DNA of 64,000 nt, from NCBI GenBank assembly GCA_947483555.1, contig CANKMW010000001.1, positions 186,001 to 250,000 on the forward strand, written 5' to 3'. The position numbers were made by a program, and so were the translations under genes. This stretch comes from Myxococcales bacterium (GTDB lineage Bacteria; Myxococcota_A; Polyangia; Haliangiales; Haliangiaceae). Within the stretch, counting starts at the first letter, position 1. The number at the start of each line of letters is the position of its first letter. The notes under the pieces are model-generated. The model was not told where the DNA came from and did no database searches. It saw only the letters and a program-made list of their open reading frames with translations. Below, in pieces: positions 14,622 to 22,913 of this stretch.

Positions 14622-17399
14622 ATGAAGAAAACGTTCGCTGCCGTCGTGGTCCTGCTCGTGCTCGCGGCCGGCCTCGCCTACTGGTTCGGGTTCCGTGACC
14701 GCGGCGGCGCGACGACGAGGCCGGCGGCGGCCGCGAAGGGTGGCGCCGATCCGTGGGATGCGCCGGCCAAGGCCAGCAAGGGCGGCGCCGAGGCGCCCCA
14801 GGGCCCGATGCCGAAGCTGGCGTTCGAGGTCGATCCCGCCGGCCCGCTCCTGCTCGAGGGTCTGGTCCTCGACGAGCGCGATCAGCCGGTGCCCGGCGCC
14901 GACGTCCGGCTGTCGTCGAGTCCCTCGCGCACCACCAAGACCGAGTCCGACGGCACCTTCAGCTTCGACAAGCTGCTCGGCCGCACCTACGGGGTCCACG
15001 CCCGGGCCGGCGACAAGGTCGGCAGCGCGGTGGCCAAGGTGGTGGCCAAGGGCGAGCCGGTCGTCATCCGGCTGCGGCCGGGCACGACCCTCACCGTGTC
15101 GGTGATCGACGCCGCGACGCGCAAGCCGATCGCCGGCGCCACCGTGCTCCGCCTCGACGCCGAGGAACCGCCGCTGACGACCGACGCTGGCGGCAAGGCC
15201 GTGCTGCGCGGCCTCGACGACCGCTGGGTCAGCGTGCACGCGAGCGCGCCCGGCTACGGCCCCAGCACCGGCACCAAGGGCGTCGGCCAGGGCGACCAGG
15301 GGACCGCACTCGAGATCGCGCTGTCGAAGGGCGCGCCGGTCAGCGGCCGCGTCGTCGACGAGCAGGGCCAGGCGATCGCCGGGGCGCGGGTGTGGGCGAT
15401 GGACGCCGCCAACGCCTGGGAGGGCGGCGCCGGCGAGCGGCTGGCCGAGACCAGCGGCAAGGACGGCAGCTTCACGATCCCGGCGCTCGCCGCCGGCTCG
15501 TACCTGCTGTTCGCCAAGGACGAGCTCCACGCGCCGGCCGTCACCCCGCCAGTCTCGGTGTCAGGCGAGGTGCCGACCACCGGCGTCGAGATCGTGATGA
15601 GGGCGGCGGCGGTGGTCGCCGGCGTGGTCGTCGACCTCGGCGGCGTGCCGGTGCCGTACGCGACGGTCCGACTGTCGTCGAAGATCCAGTCGGCGGACAT
15701 GGTGTATCGCCAGGCCGCCGCCGACGACCGCGGCACGTTCGAGATCAAGGGCCTGCCCCGCACGACGCTGCGCGCGCGCGCCGAGGGCGAGGAGGCGTCG
15801 TCGGCGGCGGTCGACCTCGACCTGGCGGTGACGCCGGTCAAGCGCGACCTGCGCCTGGTGCTCGATCGCAACGGCACGATCGCCGGCATCGTCGTCGACG
15901 GCGACGGCGAGCCGGTGCCCGAGGCCACGGTCTCGGCGTACCCCGACTTCCTCGCCGCCGAGGTCGACTGGGTGATGGCGTCGAAGGCGACCGCCACCAC
16001 CGACGGCGGCGGCCGCTTCACCCTCAAGGGCCTCGACGACGGCGATTACCGCGTCTGGGCCGCGCGCGATGGCGGTGGCACCCGCCGCTCGAGCGGCCGG
16101 GAAGGCGTGGCGACCCGGACCGGCGCCACCGACGTGCGGCTGGTGCTGCCGGCGCCGGGTGGCATCAAGGGCACCATCGCGCTCGAGGACGGCACCCCAC
16201 CGCCGCTGGCGATCGTCTCGGTCGGCTGGGAACAGCGCATCACCGTGCGCGACGGGGCCTTCGAGCTGGGCGACGTCCAGCCCGGCACCTACGACCTGCG
16301 GGTGGTCGGCCCCGACTTCGCCGAGCGCACCAAGGCCGACGTCGAGGTGGTGGCCGGCAAGGTCACCGACGCCGGCACGATCGCGGTGCGACCCGGCCGC
16401 AAGCTGGCCGGCAAGGTCGTCGACAGCAAGGGGGCGCCGGTCGAAGGCGCCCGCGTGATGTACGGCAAGATGCTGTTCGGGAACGGCAAGCAGACCGGCA
16501 CCGACGACGCCGACGGCTCGGCGCAGATGGGGCTGCGCAACGCCACCACCAACGCCGCCGGTGAGTTCGTGATCGGTGGCGCGCCGCGCACGTCGGGCTC
16601 GCTGCTCGCCGAGCACGCCACGCTCGGCCGCTCGGTGGCGATCAAGATCCCGGCTGGCAAGGACGACGTCCGCGGCCTGGCGATCACGCTGCGCGGCTAC
16701 GGCTCGATCGCTGGCAAGGTGACGCGCAAGGGCGAGCCGGTGCCCGGCGCCAGCGTCAACGCGGCGCCAACCGGGTCGAGCGGCCAGGCGGTGTTCGTGC
16801 AGGCCGCCCAGGACGGCAGCTTCGTGATCGACCGACTGCCCGCGGGACCGACGTCGCTGTCGGCGATGAAGAACCAGGGCATGGGTGGCATGGGCGGTTC
16901 ACGCACCGTCAACGTGATGGCCGGCGAGCGGATCGACGGCACCATCGTGCTGCCCGCTGGCGACGTGACCCTGACCGTGAAGATCCAGGTCAAGCCCGGC
17001 GAGACGGTGAACCTCGCCACCGTGTTCCTGTTCCGCGGCGTGGTCGCGGTCCAGAACGGCGAGCAGGCCATGGACGCGTACCTGTCGAGCGGTGGCGTGC
17101 AAGGCGAACAGGGCGACACCACCCTGGCGGTCGGTGGCGCCGCCGGCATGCTGACCTGGCTGGGCGCGCTGTCGGGCTTCCCGTCGTTCGAGGAGCTGGT
17201 GCCCGGCGACTACAGCGCGTGCGCCATCCCGATCACCGGCAGCCTGATGGACGAGCAGCTGATGACCCGCATCTTCCGTAACCTCGACAAGCTCGACGTC
17301 TTCTGCAAGCCGATCAAGGTCATGCCGTCACCGACCGCGCAGGAGATGACCGTCATCGTCCCGGCCATGAAGCCGCTCCCGCCCGAGGACGACGCCTGA
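14622..17399 (+). CDS. Membrane-anchored protein with about eight CarboxypepD-regulatory-like repeats
   Basis: 925 residues; a GAGGAG ribosome site lies 10-16 bases before the ATG. One N-terminal hydrophobic segment (residues about 4-22), with no lipobox, is either a signal anchor or a signal peptide, followed by an Ala/Gly/Lys-rich spacer to about 65. Then about eight repeats of 75-100 residues, each with the pattern 'G.V.D..G.PV.GA.V', 'T..DG.F....L..G.Y.V.A' (for example LVLDERDQPVPGADVRL, GRVVDEQGQAIAGARVW, IVVDGDGEPVPEATVSAYP, GKVVDSKGAPVEGARVMYG). These are transthyretin/prealbumin-like beta-sandwiches. The last ~150 residues are not repeat-like. Probably an extended periplasmic or surface stalk; partner unknown. 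Confidence 0.8.
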   Translation: MKKTFAAVVVLLVLAAGLAYWFGFRDRGGATTRPAAAAKGGADPWDAPAKASKGGAEAPQGPMPKLAFEVDPAGPLLLEGLVLDERDQPVPGADVRLSSSPSRTTKTESDGTFSFDKLLGRTYGVHARAGDKVGSAVAKVVAKGEPVVIRLRPGTTLTVSVIDAATRKPIAGATVLRLDAEEPPLTTDAGGKAVLRGLDDRWVSVHASAPGYGPSTGTKGVGQGDQGTALEIALSKGAPVSGRVVDEQGQAIAGARVWAMDAANAWEGGAGERLAETSGKDGSFTIPALAAGSYLLFAKDELHAPAVTPPVSVSGEVPTTGVEIVMRAAAVVAGVVVDLGGVPVPYATVRLSSKIQSADMVYRQAAADDRGTFEIKGLPRTTLRARAEGEEASSAAVDLDLAVTPVKRDLRLVLDRNGTIAGIVVDGDGEPVPEATVSAYPDFLAAEVDWVMASKATATTDGGGRFTLKGLDDGDYRVWAARDGGGTRRSSGREGVATRTGATDVRLVLPAPGGIKGTIALEDGTPPPLAIVSVGWEQRITVRDGAFELGDVQPGTYDLRVVGPDFAERTKADVEVVAGKVTDAGTIAVRPGRKLAGKVVDSKGAPVEGARVMYGKMLFGNGKQTGTDDADGSAQMGLRNATTNAAGEFVIGGAPRTSGSLLAEHATLGRSVAIKIPAGKDDVRGLAITLRGYGSIAGKVTRKGEPVPGASVNAAPTGSSGQAVFVQAAQDGSFVIDRLPAGPTSLSAMKNQGMGGMGGSRTVNVMAGERIDGTIVLPAGDVTLTVKIQVKPGETVNLATVFLFRGVVAVQNGEQAMDAYLSSGGVQGEQGDTTLAVGGAAGMLTWLGALSGFPSFEELVPGDYSACAIPITGSLMDEQLMTRIFRNLDKLDVFCKPIKVMPSPTAQEMTVIVPAMKPLPPEDDA

Positions 17400-17404
17400 T
17401 CGAT

Positions 17405-17427
17405 CGGGCCTGAACGATCGCGGCCCG
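17405..17427. terminator. Hairpin between convergent genes
   Basis: CGGGCC and GGCCCG form a 6-bp stem around an 11-base loop, placed exactly between the stop codons of two convergent genes (17399 and 17429). There is no T tract, so bidirectional termination is a suggestion from position. Confidence 0.4.
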
Positions 17428-17428
17428 C

Positions 17429-19159
17429 TCACCGGCGCCAGGCGGCCAGCTCGAGCAGCGGGTGGTGGGCATGCTGCTCGACCAGCGGGCCGAGCGAGTA
17501 GGTCTCCTCGTAGTGCTCGCCGTCGGCCTCTTCGATGTACGGGCTCGACGGGTGCAACACGTAGTTGTAGGCCGGCACGATGTAGCCGACGAAGTCGAAG
17601 GCCAGGCCGGCGAGCACCGGGTAGCGCACGCCGGGGTTGGCCAGCACCAGGTCGCGCAGGTACGGCGGCGGCGGCGCGGTGGACAGGTCGGGCGCGTTGG
17701 GCAGCTCGGCGTCGAGCATCGGCCAGCCCCAGCTCCACGAGCCGTCGTAGCCACCGACCCACAGCTCGGGGTGCAGCTCGCCAGGCGCGGTGATGAGCCC
17801 GAGCGGCCCGACCTGCAGGTAGGTCGCGCGCAGCGGGATCCACGGTTCGTTGCCGGGCGCGACCGACTGGGTCGAGTCGTAGCCGACCAGCGGGTGCGGC
17901 GCGAGCAGGCCGATGATGAACGCGACCTGGAAACCGACGTTCTGGACCTGAGCGTGGAACTTCGCGGTCCGATACGACAGCGGCAGCTCGCTGACGGTCT
18001 CGCCCTCGGCCCGCAGCACCTCGAGCGCGCGGCGCGCCAGGTTGGTGCCGAGCACACGCTCGAAGAGGTGGCCCAGGCTGTGATCGGTGAAGGGAACCCC
18101 GTTGAAGTCGAGCGGCGCGGTGTTGCGGATCGAGCCGATCTGGCCGCCCAGCGCGCCCTGCACGAACACCGCGACCCCGCCCAGGCCCGGGATCTCGGCG
18201 TTGGCCGGGTTGGTGTACGTGCCGGCCGGGATGCCGCTCTCGAGGCCGACCCGCAGCCAGTGCACGAAGTGTGACGAGATCTTGAGGTTGTCATCGCCGA
18301 ACGTCGACACCTCGGGGTGGTCGGCCCAGTTGACGACCGTGGCGATGGTCGTGGTCGGCGCGTCGGTGCGGACGAAGCGGGCGATGGTCAGCGTCGGATC
18401 GAAGATCTTGGGATCGCGGAGGTCCTGGTTCCAGCGATCGGTACGGCTGGTCGGGTTACCCGGTTCGTTGAGGATCAGCGTCTTCGCGATGACCATGGTG
18501 GCGGGGGTCAGCGCCGCGACCGCGTCCTGGATGGCGCCGACCGCACCCTCGCGCAGGCGGGCGTTGTAGGCCGGGTTGTAGCCGGTGACCAGCGCCTGCG
18601 GTCCCCACAGGCCGATGGTATCGACCGAGTCGTGGGCATGGATCGCGCCGACGATGACGTGGTCGACGGCGAGCGCGGCGAGCCGCGGATCGTTGCGGAT
18701 CTCGTCGATGTCGCCGGCCAGGAGGCCGATCGCGTCGCAGTAGACGATGACCGCCAGGGTATCGCCCTGCTTGAAGGCGACGGCGCGAGCCTCGAGATCG
18801 GTCTCGACCGCGTTGGCCGCCCGCCCGCCGCCGTACATCCAGATCGCATCGAACTTGCCGTCACCGTCGGCGTCGACGTAGGGCTCGGTGTCCTGCCACT
18901 CGCCGTCCATGTTCTCGTCGGTGAAGGTCTCGGTGATGACCGGGGTGAAGATGCGCTTGCCACCGCCGACGTGGAGCACGCCGTCGCCAGCGGCGGCGCA
19001 GTGCGCGGCGCCGGGACAGATGTCGTCGGGCTGATCGAAGCCCTCGAGCCGGGCGTCGACACCGGCGTCGGCGGCCCCGCTGCCGCCGTCGTCGCCGCAG
19101 GCGGCGAGCGCGACGCAGGCAGCGACGGTGGTCGAGATGCAGATCAGGCGCAACGACAT
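17429..19159 (-). CDS. Neutral ceramidase-like lipoprotein
   Basis: 576 residues. Start at 19159 is supported by a GGGGGA ribosome site and a lipoprotein signal (STTVAACVALAAC). A DADGDGKFDAIWMYGGG loop near residue 80 looks like a calcium site. The stretch VGAIHAHDSVDTIGLWGPQ resembles the zinc-ligand 'T.THSH/HTHSGPDT.G' motif of neutral/alkaline non-lysosomal ceramidases, and VQGALGGQIGSIR and WADHPEVSTFGDDNLKISSH resemble later conserved blocks of that family (GA.G...P; ADHPE). Ceramidases hydrolyse ceramide to sphingosine and fatty acid; sphingolipids do occur in some myxobacteria. The family assignment is by motif only and the substrate is not established. Confidence 0.6.
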   Translation of the reverse strand: MSLRLICISTTVAACVALAACGDDGGSGAADAGVDARLEGFDQPDDICPGAAHCAAAGDGVLHVGGGKRIFTPVITETFTDENMDGEWQDTEPYVDADGDGKFDAIWMYGGGRAANAVETDLEARAVAFKQGDTLAVIVYCDAIGLLAGDIDEIRNDPRLAALAVDHVIVGAIHAHDSVDTIGLWGPQALVTGYNPAYNARLREGAVGAIQDAVAALTPATMVIAKTLILNEPGNPTSRTDRWNQDLRDPKIFDPTLTIARFVRTDAPTTTIATVVNWADHPEVSTFGDDNLKISSHFVHWLRVGLESGIPAGTYTNPANAEIPGLGGVAVFVQGALGGQIGSIRNTAPLDFNGVPFTDHSLGHLFERVLGTNLARRALEVLRAEGETVSELPLSYRTAKFHAQVQNVGFQVAFIIGLLAPHPLVGYDSTQSVAPGNEPWIPLRATYLQVGPLGLITAPGELHPELWVGGYDGSWSWGWPMLDAELPNAPDLSTAPPPPYLRDLVLANPGVRYPVLAGLAFDFVGYIVPAYNYVLHPSSPYIEEADGEHYEETYSLGPLVEQHAHHPLLELAAWRR

Positions 19160-19254
19160 GAGTCCCCCTGCCGCAGGCGTACCGCGCCCGGCGCCCGGCT
19201 GTAAACGGCATTCAGGCGCTGGCGAGGCACGCGCGGTTGGTACTAGCGTCACAC

Positions 19255-19335
19255 ATGCTCGCGCTGCTGCTGATCGCCCTCTGCGCCGTCCTTCGCATCG
19301 TCGCTCACCCGCCGAACGAGGCGCGGGCCCAGTGA
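19255..19335 (+). CDS. 26-residue hydrophobic peptide coupled to the PP-loop ATPase gene
   Basis: ATG at 19255 encodes a 26-residue peptide, MLALLLIALCAVLRIVAH followed by PPNEARAQ, whose TGA stop overlaps the GTG start of the next gene (GTGA). The first 17 residues are hydrophobic enough for a membrane segment. The exact GTGA coupling used elsewhere in this window makes it more credible than a random small frame, but there is no homology evidence and no clear ribosome binding site. Confidence 0.3.
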   Translation: MLALLLIALCAVLRIVAHPPNEARAQ

Positions 19336-20015
19336 TCGAGCCGGCCCGGCCCCGCGCGTGGCTGGCGTGGTCGTCGGGCAAGGACAGCGCGTGGGCGCTC
19401 CACGAGGCGCGCCGCGCCGGCGCGGTCGACATCGTCGGCCTGTTGACCACCTACACCGAGCCCCACGATCGCGTGTCGATGCACGGCGTGCGTCTCGAGC
19501 TGGTGCGCGCCCAGGCCGCCGCGGTCGGCCTGCCGCTGGTGCTGGTCCCGATCCCGGCGCTTTGCCCCGACCAGCTCTACGAGGCGCGGATGGCCGAGGC
19601 CATGGCCGCCGCGCGCACCGCCGGCGTCACCCACGTCGCGTTCGGCGACCTGTTCCTCGCCGACGTCCGCGCCTACCGCGAAGCGCAGCTGGCGAAGGTC
19701 GACCTGACGCCGATGTTCCCGCTGTGGGGTCGCGACACCACCGCGCTCGTCAACGAGATGCTGGCCGCCGGCGTCGAGGCGTGGGTGACGTGCGTCGATC
19801 CGCGGCGCGCGCCGGCCCGCCTCGCCGGCCAGCGCCTGACCACGGCGCTGCTCGACGCCTTGCCGCCCGAGGTCGATCGTTGCTTCGAGCACGGCGAGGC
19901 CCACACCTTCGCCGCCGCCGGTCCGGCGTTCGCGCATCCGATCGCCGTCCGCCCCGGCGTGATCGTCGAGCGCGATGGCTTCATCTTCGCCGACCTGCGC
20001 CCGGCGGCGCCCTGA
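19332..20015 (+). CDS. PP-loop ATPase, Dph6/DUF71-like
   Basis: 227 residues from a GTG that overlaps the stop of the small upstream frame. The adenylation loop SSGKDSAWAL (residues about 14-23) is the SGGKDS PP-motif of N-type ATP pyrophosphatases. RVSMHGVRLELVRAQA, VAFGDLFLADVRAYREAQ and the LWGRDTTALVNEMLAAGVEAWVTCVD region match the Dph6 (diphthine-ammonia ligase)/MJ0570 family. Bacteria lack diphthamide, so bacterial members probably amidate or adenylate another substrate, unknown here. It ends 16 bases from the convergent lipoprotein gene. Confidence 0.8.
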   Translation: MIEPARPRAWLAWSSGKDSAWALHEARRAGAVDIVGLLTTYTEPHDRVSMHGVRLELVRAQAAAVGLPLVLVPIPALCPDQLYEARMAEAMAAARTAGVTHVAFGDLFLADVRAYREAQLAKVDLTPMFPLWGRDTTALVNEMLAAGVEAWVTCVDPRRAPARLAGQRLTTALLDALPPEVDRCFEHGEAHTFAAAGPAFAHPIAVRPGVIVERDGFIFADLRPAAP

Positions 20016-20031
20016 CCGCCGCTGGCGTCGC

Positions 20032-21456
20032 TCATTCGTCCGACGAAGGCACCATCTTCACCATGGTGCCGGCCTGCTCGCCTGGGATGTGCATCCACAG
20101 GTGACCGACGCCGTCGCGGACGCCGAACGCGGTCGACAGTGGCGGCTGCTCGCCGGGCAGGACATCGACGGTCTGGAGGAAGCAATCACCGCGCTTGCGC
20201 GCGTCGCTGATGACCTTGGCCATCACGGGCGGGACGGCGGGCTTGCCGCGCGACCCGTCGATGGTGGACCGGAGGACGGCACCGTCGAGATCCGAGAGTG
20301 CGAACGCCAGCGTGTTGTCCCAAGTCGCCCACGAGCCGCCGATCGCGCCTGGCGTGGCGTCCGCCACCATCTTGCCGACGCTGATCGCGACGCCGTCGTG
20401 GGTCAGCGGCTCGACGACGAAGCGGCCGCCGGGGATCTCGATCGTGGTCACGGCCTTCGCGATGCTCTGGAGCTCGGCGTGCACGCGCGCGGGGTCGCTA
20501 ACGCCGATCGCGTTGATCACGATGGCGGAGCCGCCGATGGTGACCCCGGCGTACTCGCCGGTGCCGATCGACCACACGGTCTCGAACAGCTCGGCAGTGC
20601 GGGGCCCGAACTCGTCGAGCTCCGAGGTGATCAAGGTCGTAATGAGGCCGCGCACCGGCGCGGCGAACGGACCGAGCGACATGTGCATCGCCATGACGCC
20701 GAGCGGGCTCTCGAGCGGAAGGCGCTCGAGTAAAGCGAACGTCGCCGGTTTCTGGGCGGCGAGCACCGCAGCCAGAGCGGTATCGGCGCGCGGCGTGAGC
20801 GCGATGTCGACGGTGGCCGCACCGTCTGCGAGCTCGACCTTCGCGTCGACACGGGCGGTCTGAGCGAGCAGGCCGAGCACCGCATCGCGCGCGAACGTTT
20901 TGGCCGGGGAACCGCCGGGATCGAGCTGCGTGCGCAACTCGCCCTCCCACCGATCGCGGATCGCAGCCGGAAACGCGCTCATGCTCGGGCTAGCCGGAGG
21001 GTCACCCGTCGCCAGCGTGCCGAGCGCCCACCGCCAGGTCCGATCCACGACCGCTGGCTCGCCGATGGCAACCCACCGCCCGGAGAGCCGGACATCGCGC
21101 TCGGTGCTCTTCATCTTCGCGAGCTTGGCGGCGTCACGCACGGCCGCGACGACCACGATACCGGGATCGGCGACACCGGCCGGCGGAGCCACGATGATGA
21201 GATGCATGGGGCGCGCCCGATCGATCGCATCTGCGATCTCGGCTCCGATCTCCTCGTCGATCTCGGAACGGAGCTCGGTGCCCTTCCCGGGCTTCACCTT
21301 GTCAACGAAGTCGATCAACCCGGGCAGCGCGCCGTCGAGCGACGGGACGCTGATCACCGCGACGATGTCGGAGGGCATGGAAACCCGCGGCAGTGGCGCC
21401 GGCGCCTTGCTGCAGGCGGCCACGGTCACGAAAATGACGACCCACCCGATCTTCAT
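20032..21456 (-). CDS. Lipoprotein of unknown function
   Basis: 474 residues with a short lipoprotein signal (MKIGWVVIFVTVAAC, Cys 15). The mature protein alternates beta strands and helices with no hydrophobic segment. Recognisable blocks: SDIVAVISVPSLDGALPGLI, SPLGVMAMHMSLGPFAAPVRG and a C-terminal WATWDNTLAFALSDLDGAV. This layout resembles the large DUF3352-like or 'hypothetical lipoprotein' group of myxobacteria in which a protein scores its own beta-sandwich repeats, but I cannot assign a family with confidence. Codon use is slightly less GC-rich than in the neighbours. Confidence 0.65.
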   Translation of the reverse strand: MKIGWVVIFVTVAACSKAPAPLPRVSMPSDIVAVISVPSLDGALPGLIDFVDKVKPGKGTELRSEIDEEIGAEIADAIDRARPMHLIIVAPPAGVADPGIVVVAAVRDAAKLAKMKSTERDVRLSGRWVAIGEPAVVDRTWRWALGTLATGDPPASPSMSAFPAAIRDRWEGELRTQLDPGGSPAKTFARDAVLGLLAQTARVDAKVELADGAATVDIALTPRADTALAAVLAAQKPATFALLERLPLESPLGVMAMHMSLGPFAAPVRGLITTLITSELDEFGPRTAELFETVWSIGTGEYAGVTIGGSAIVINAIGVSDPARVHAELQSIAKAVTTIEIPGGRFVVEPLTHDGVAISVGKMVADATPGAIGGSWATWDNTLAFALSDLDGAVLRSTIDGSRGKPAVPPVMAKVISDARKRGDCFLQTVDVLPGEQPPLSTAFGVRDGVGHLWMHIPGEQAGTMVKMVPSSDE

Positions 21457-21565
21457 GGAGGTCGACGCTACCCTGATTGTGCTCCTCGTGTCATGCACCG
21501 GCATCGCCGCGAACGCCGTGTCAGATTCAGACACGTGCCTTCGGCAGAGCCGGTGCAACGTGAGC

Positions 21566-21802
21566 ATGGCGCGGTTCAACCTGGGCGACCGCGTGTCGTT
21601 CCAGCCCGCGTGTGGGCACGTCGTCGTCGGGACCGTGGTCCGGCTCAACCAGAAGTCCGTCACGGTCGTCAACGGCGAGGGGCACCACTGGCGCGTCGGA
21701 CCGTCCGTACTGACGCACGTCGAGGGCGAGGCCGCCGAGGACGCCAACGTTCTGGGGCTGGTCTCCGTGGGCGCGGCGGAGCGTGATCGCGCGTCCCGGT
21801 GA
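21566..21802 (+). CDS. Small SH3/KOW-like protein
   Basis: 78 residues. The first 45 residues (FNLGDRVSFQ, HVVVGTVVRLNQKSVTVV, GHHWRVGPSVL) form a compact beta-barrel pattern of the KOW/SH3 type seen in small bacterial proteins whose role is unknown; 'G.V.R.NQKSVTV....G..W.V.P..L' is the recognisable core. The acidic tail has no predicted structure. It reads away from the divergent lipoprotein gene starting at 21456. Confidence 0.6.
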   Translation: MARFNLGDRVSFQPACGHVVVGTVVRLNQKSVTVVNGEGHHWRVGPSVLTHVEGEAAEDANVLGLVSVGAAERDRASR

Positions 21803-22102
21803 TCGTTCGTTGACCGACGTACCCTCGACGCCCGCAGACCTCGTGACCGGCCGCCTCGAAGGCACCGCGGCGACGACGCGCAGATCCTGGCCCTGCACCG
21901 CGTCGATCTCGGAGGCGATCGCGCTGCCGGTGGACTTCATGTCGTCGGCCAGCCCCTGGTGCTCGTCGCCGTCGAGTACGACGGCAACGTGCGGCGCGGG
22001 CTCGTCGCCCGGTGTCGTCGCGACGACGGCGCCGAGCACCGCATCGGGTTCGCGGACGTGGAGCTGCGCGCGCACGGCTGCGAGAGAATCTACCTCCAGT
22101 AG
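21803..22102 (+). pseudogene. Coding-like open frame without a start, possible gene remnant
   Basis: The frame of the preceding gene stays open after its stop for about 99 codons. It includes protein-like sequence such as HVVGQPLVLVAVEYDGNVRR and GLVARCRRDDGAEHRIGFAD, ending CERIYLQ. No ATG, GTG or TTG occurs before the last ~50 codons. It could be a decayed gene, a gene that once formed one protein with 21566-21802, or chance openness in GC-rich DNA. The end overlaps the convergent ParE gene by 13 bases. Confidence 0.3.
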
Positions 22103-22389
22103 CCGGGTTCGCGCTTCGCCGGGGCAACGGACACGATGAGTACCGTGTGGCGGGGCTCGTCAACTCGGTAGAACACGGCGAACGGGAACACGTGGACGAT
22201 CGCGCGCCGGTAGTTCGGATCGTCCGGCCAGCGCTGGAAGTGCTCCGGGCCTTCCGCGATGCGCTCGATCGTCGCGTCGATCTCATCGAGGAATCGATCG
22301 CCGAGCCCGTCGCGCTTGAGCGCGTACTTCGCCGCTTCCGCTTCGGCCTCGACCGCTGCGATCGGGCTCCACTCGATTCGCCATGTCAC
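22090..22389 (-). CDS. ParE/RelE-superfamily toxin
   Basis: 99 residues. The features of the ParE fold are visible: an N-terminal IEWSP strand, two helices (AAVEAEAEAAKYALKRDGLGDRFLDEI), the PEHFQRWPDDPNYRRAIVHVFPF region where most ParE proteins have 'R......FP', and the YRV..P....VLIVSVAPAKREPGYW end. ParE toxins act on DNA gyrase and RelE on ribosome-bound mRNA; which applies here is unknown. It follows its antitoxin by three bases. Confidence 0.85.
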   Translation of the reverse strand: MTWRIEWSPIAAVEAEAEAAKYALKRDGLGDRFLDEIDATIERIAEGPEHFQRWPDDPNYRRAIVHVFPFAVFYRVDEPRHTVLIVSVAPAKREPGYWR

Positions 22390-22392
22390 GGA

Positions 22393-22635
22393 CTACCTGC
22401 CGGTGCGCCGAAGTCGCGCTCGAACTTCCGGCCAGGGGATGCTCGGCTCCTCACCGGACTGGTACGCAGCCCACCGCCGATCCAGCTCGGCCTTGAAGGC
22501 GGCTGCTGCTTCGGGGGAGTCGTCGGGCTGCGTCGGATCGAGGCTCGCCAATAGCTCCTCCGCAACCGCCGCGCGTTCCTCGTCGGTCAGCGCGAGGGCT
22601 TCGGCAATCACTTTGGCGGCGGCGGGCGTGGCCAT
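22393..22635 (-). CDS. Addiction-module antitoxin (CHP02574 family)
   Basis: 80 residues. 'ALALTDEERAAVAEELLASLD' followed by an acidic DDSPEAAAAFKAELDRRW segment and a basic end (RARLRRTGR) is the pattern of the short antitoxins of the CHP02574 group, which pair with ParE-like toxins. The gene is first in the two-gene unit, the usual order for autoregulated toxin-antitoxin operons. Start at ATG 22635; an in-frame upstream ATG at 22665 adds ten residues of unlikely sequence. Confidence 0.85.
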   Translation of the reverse strand: MATPAAAKVIAEALALTDEERAAVAEELLASLDPTQPDDSPEAAAAFKAELDRRWAAYQSGEEPSIPWPEVRARLRRTGR

Positions 22636-22841
22636 GGGAGTAAGGTACTGCGGTCCGGACCGCACAGCGAGCCTCTGCTCGCTCTGGAACCGTACGCGAT
22701 CGGCGCTCGTTGTCCGTGATAGCGGATATTATGGCGAGCAAGACGGATCGATGGACGTCCGCCGATCGTCACGCGGCGAACGCGAGACGCAGGATCGCGG
22801 GCCGGGCGCACGCGCAACGGGTTAGCAGGCTGATGCCTGCG

Positions 22842-22869
22842 CCCGTACCCGTGCCCGTGCCCGTGCCCG
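22842..22869. repeat. CCCGTR hexamer microsatellite
   Basis: Four to five hexamers (one CCCGTA, then CCCGTG) lie about 45 bases upstream of the UbiB-family start in the 278-base non-coding gap between the antitoxin and this gene. No function is apparent. Confidence 0.6.
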
Positions 22870-22913
22870 ATCGTCTCGACGATCGCGGCATCTACCTGCT
22901 AGGTTGCCTCCAG

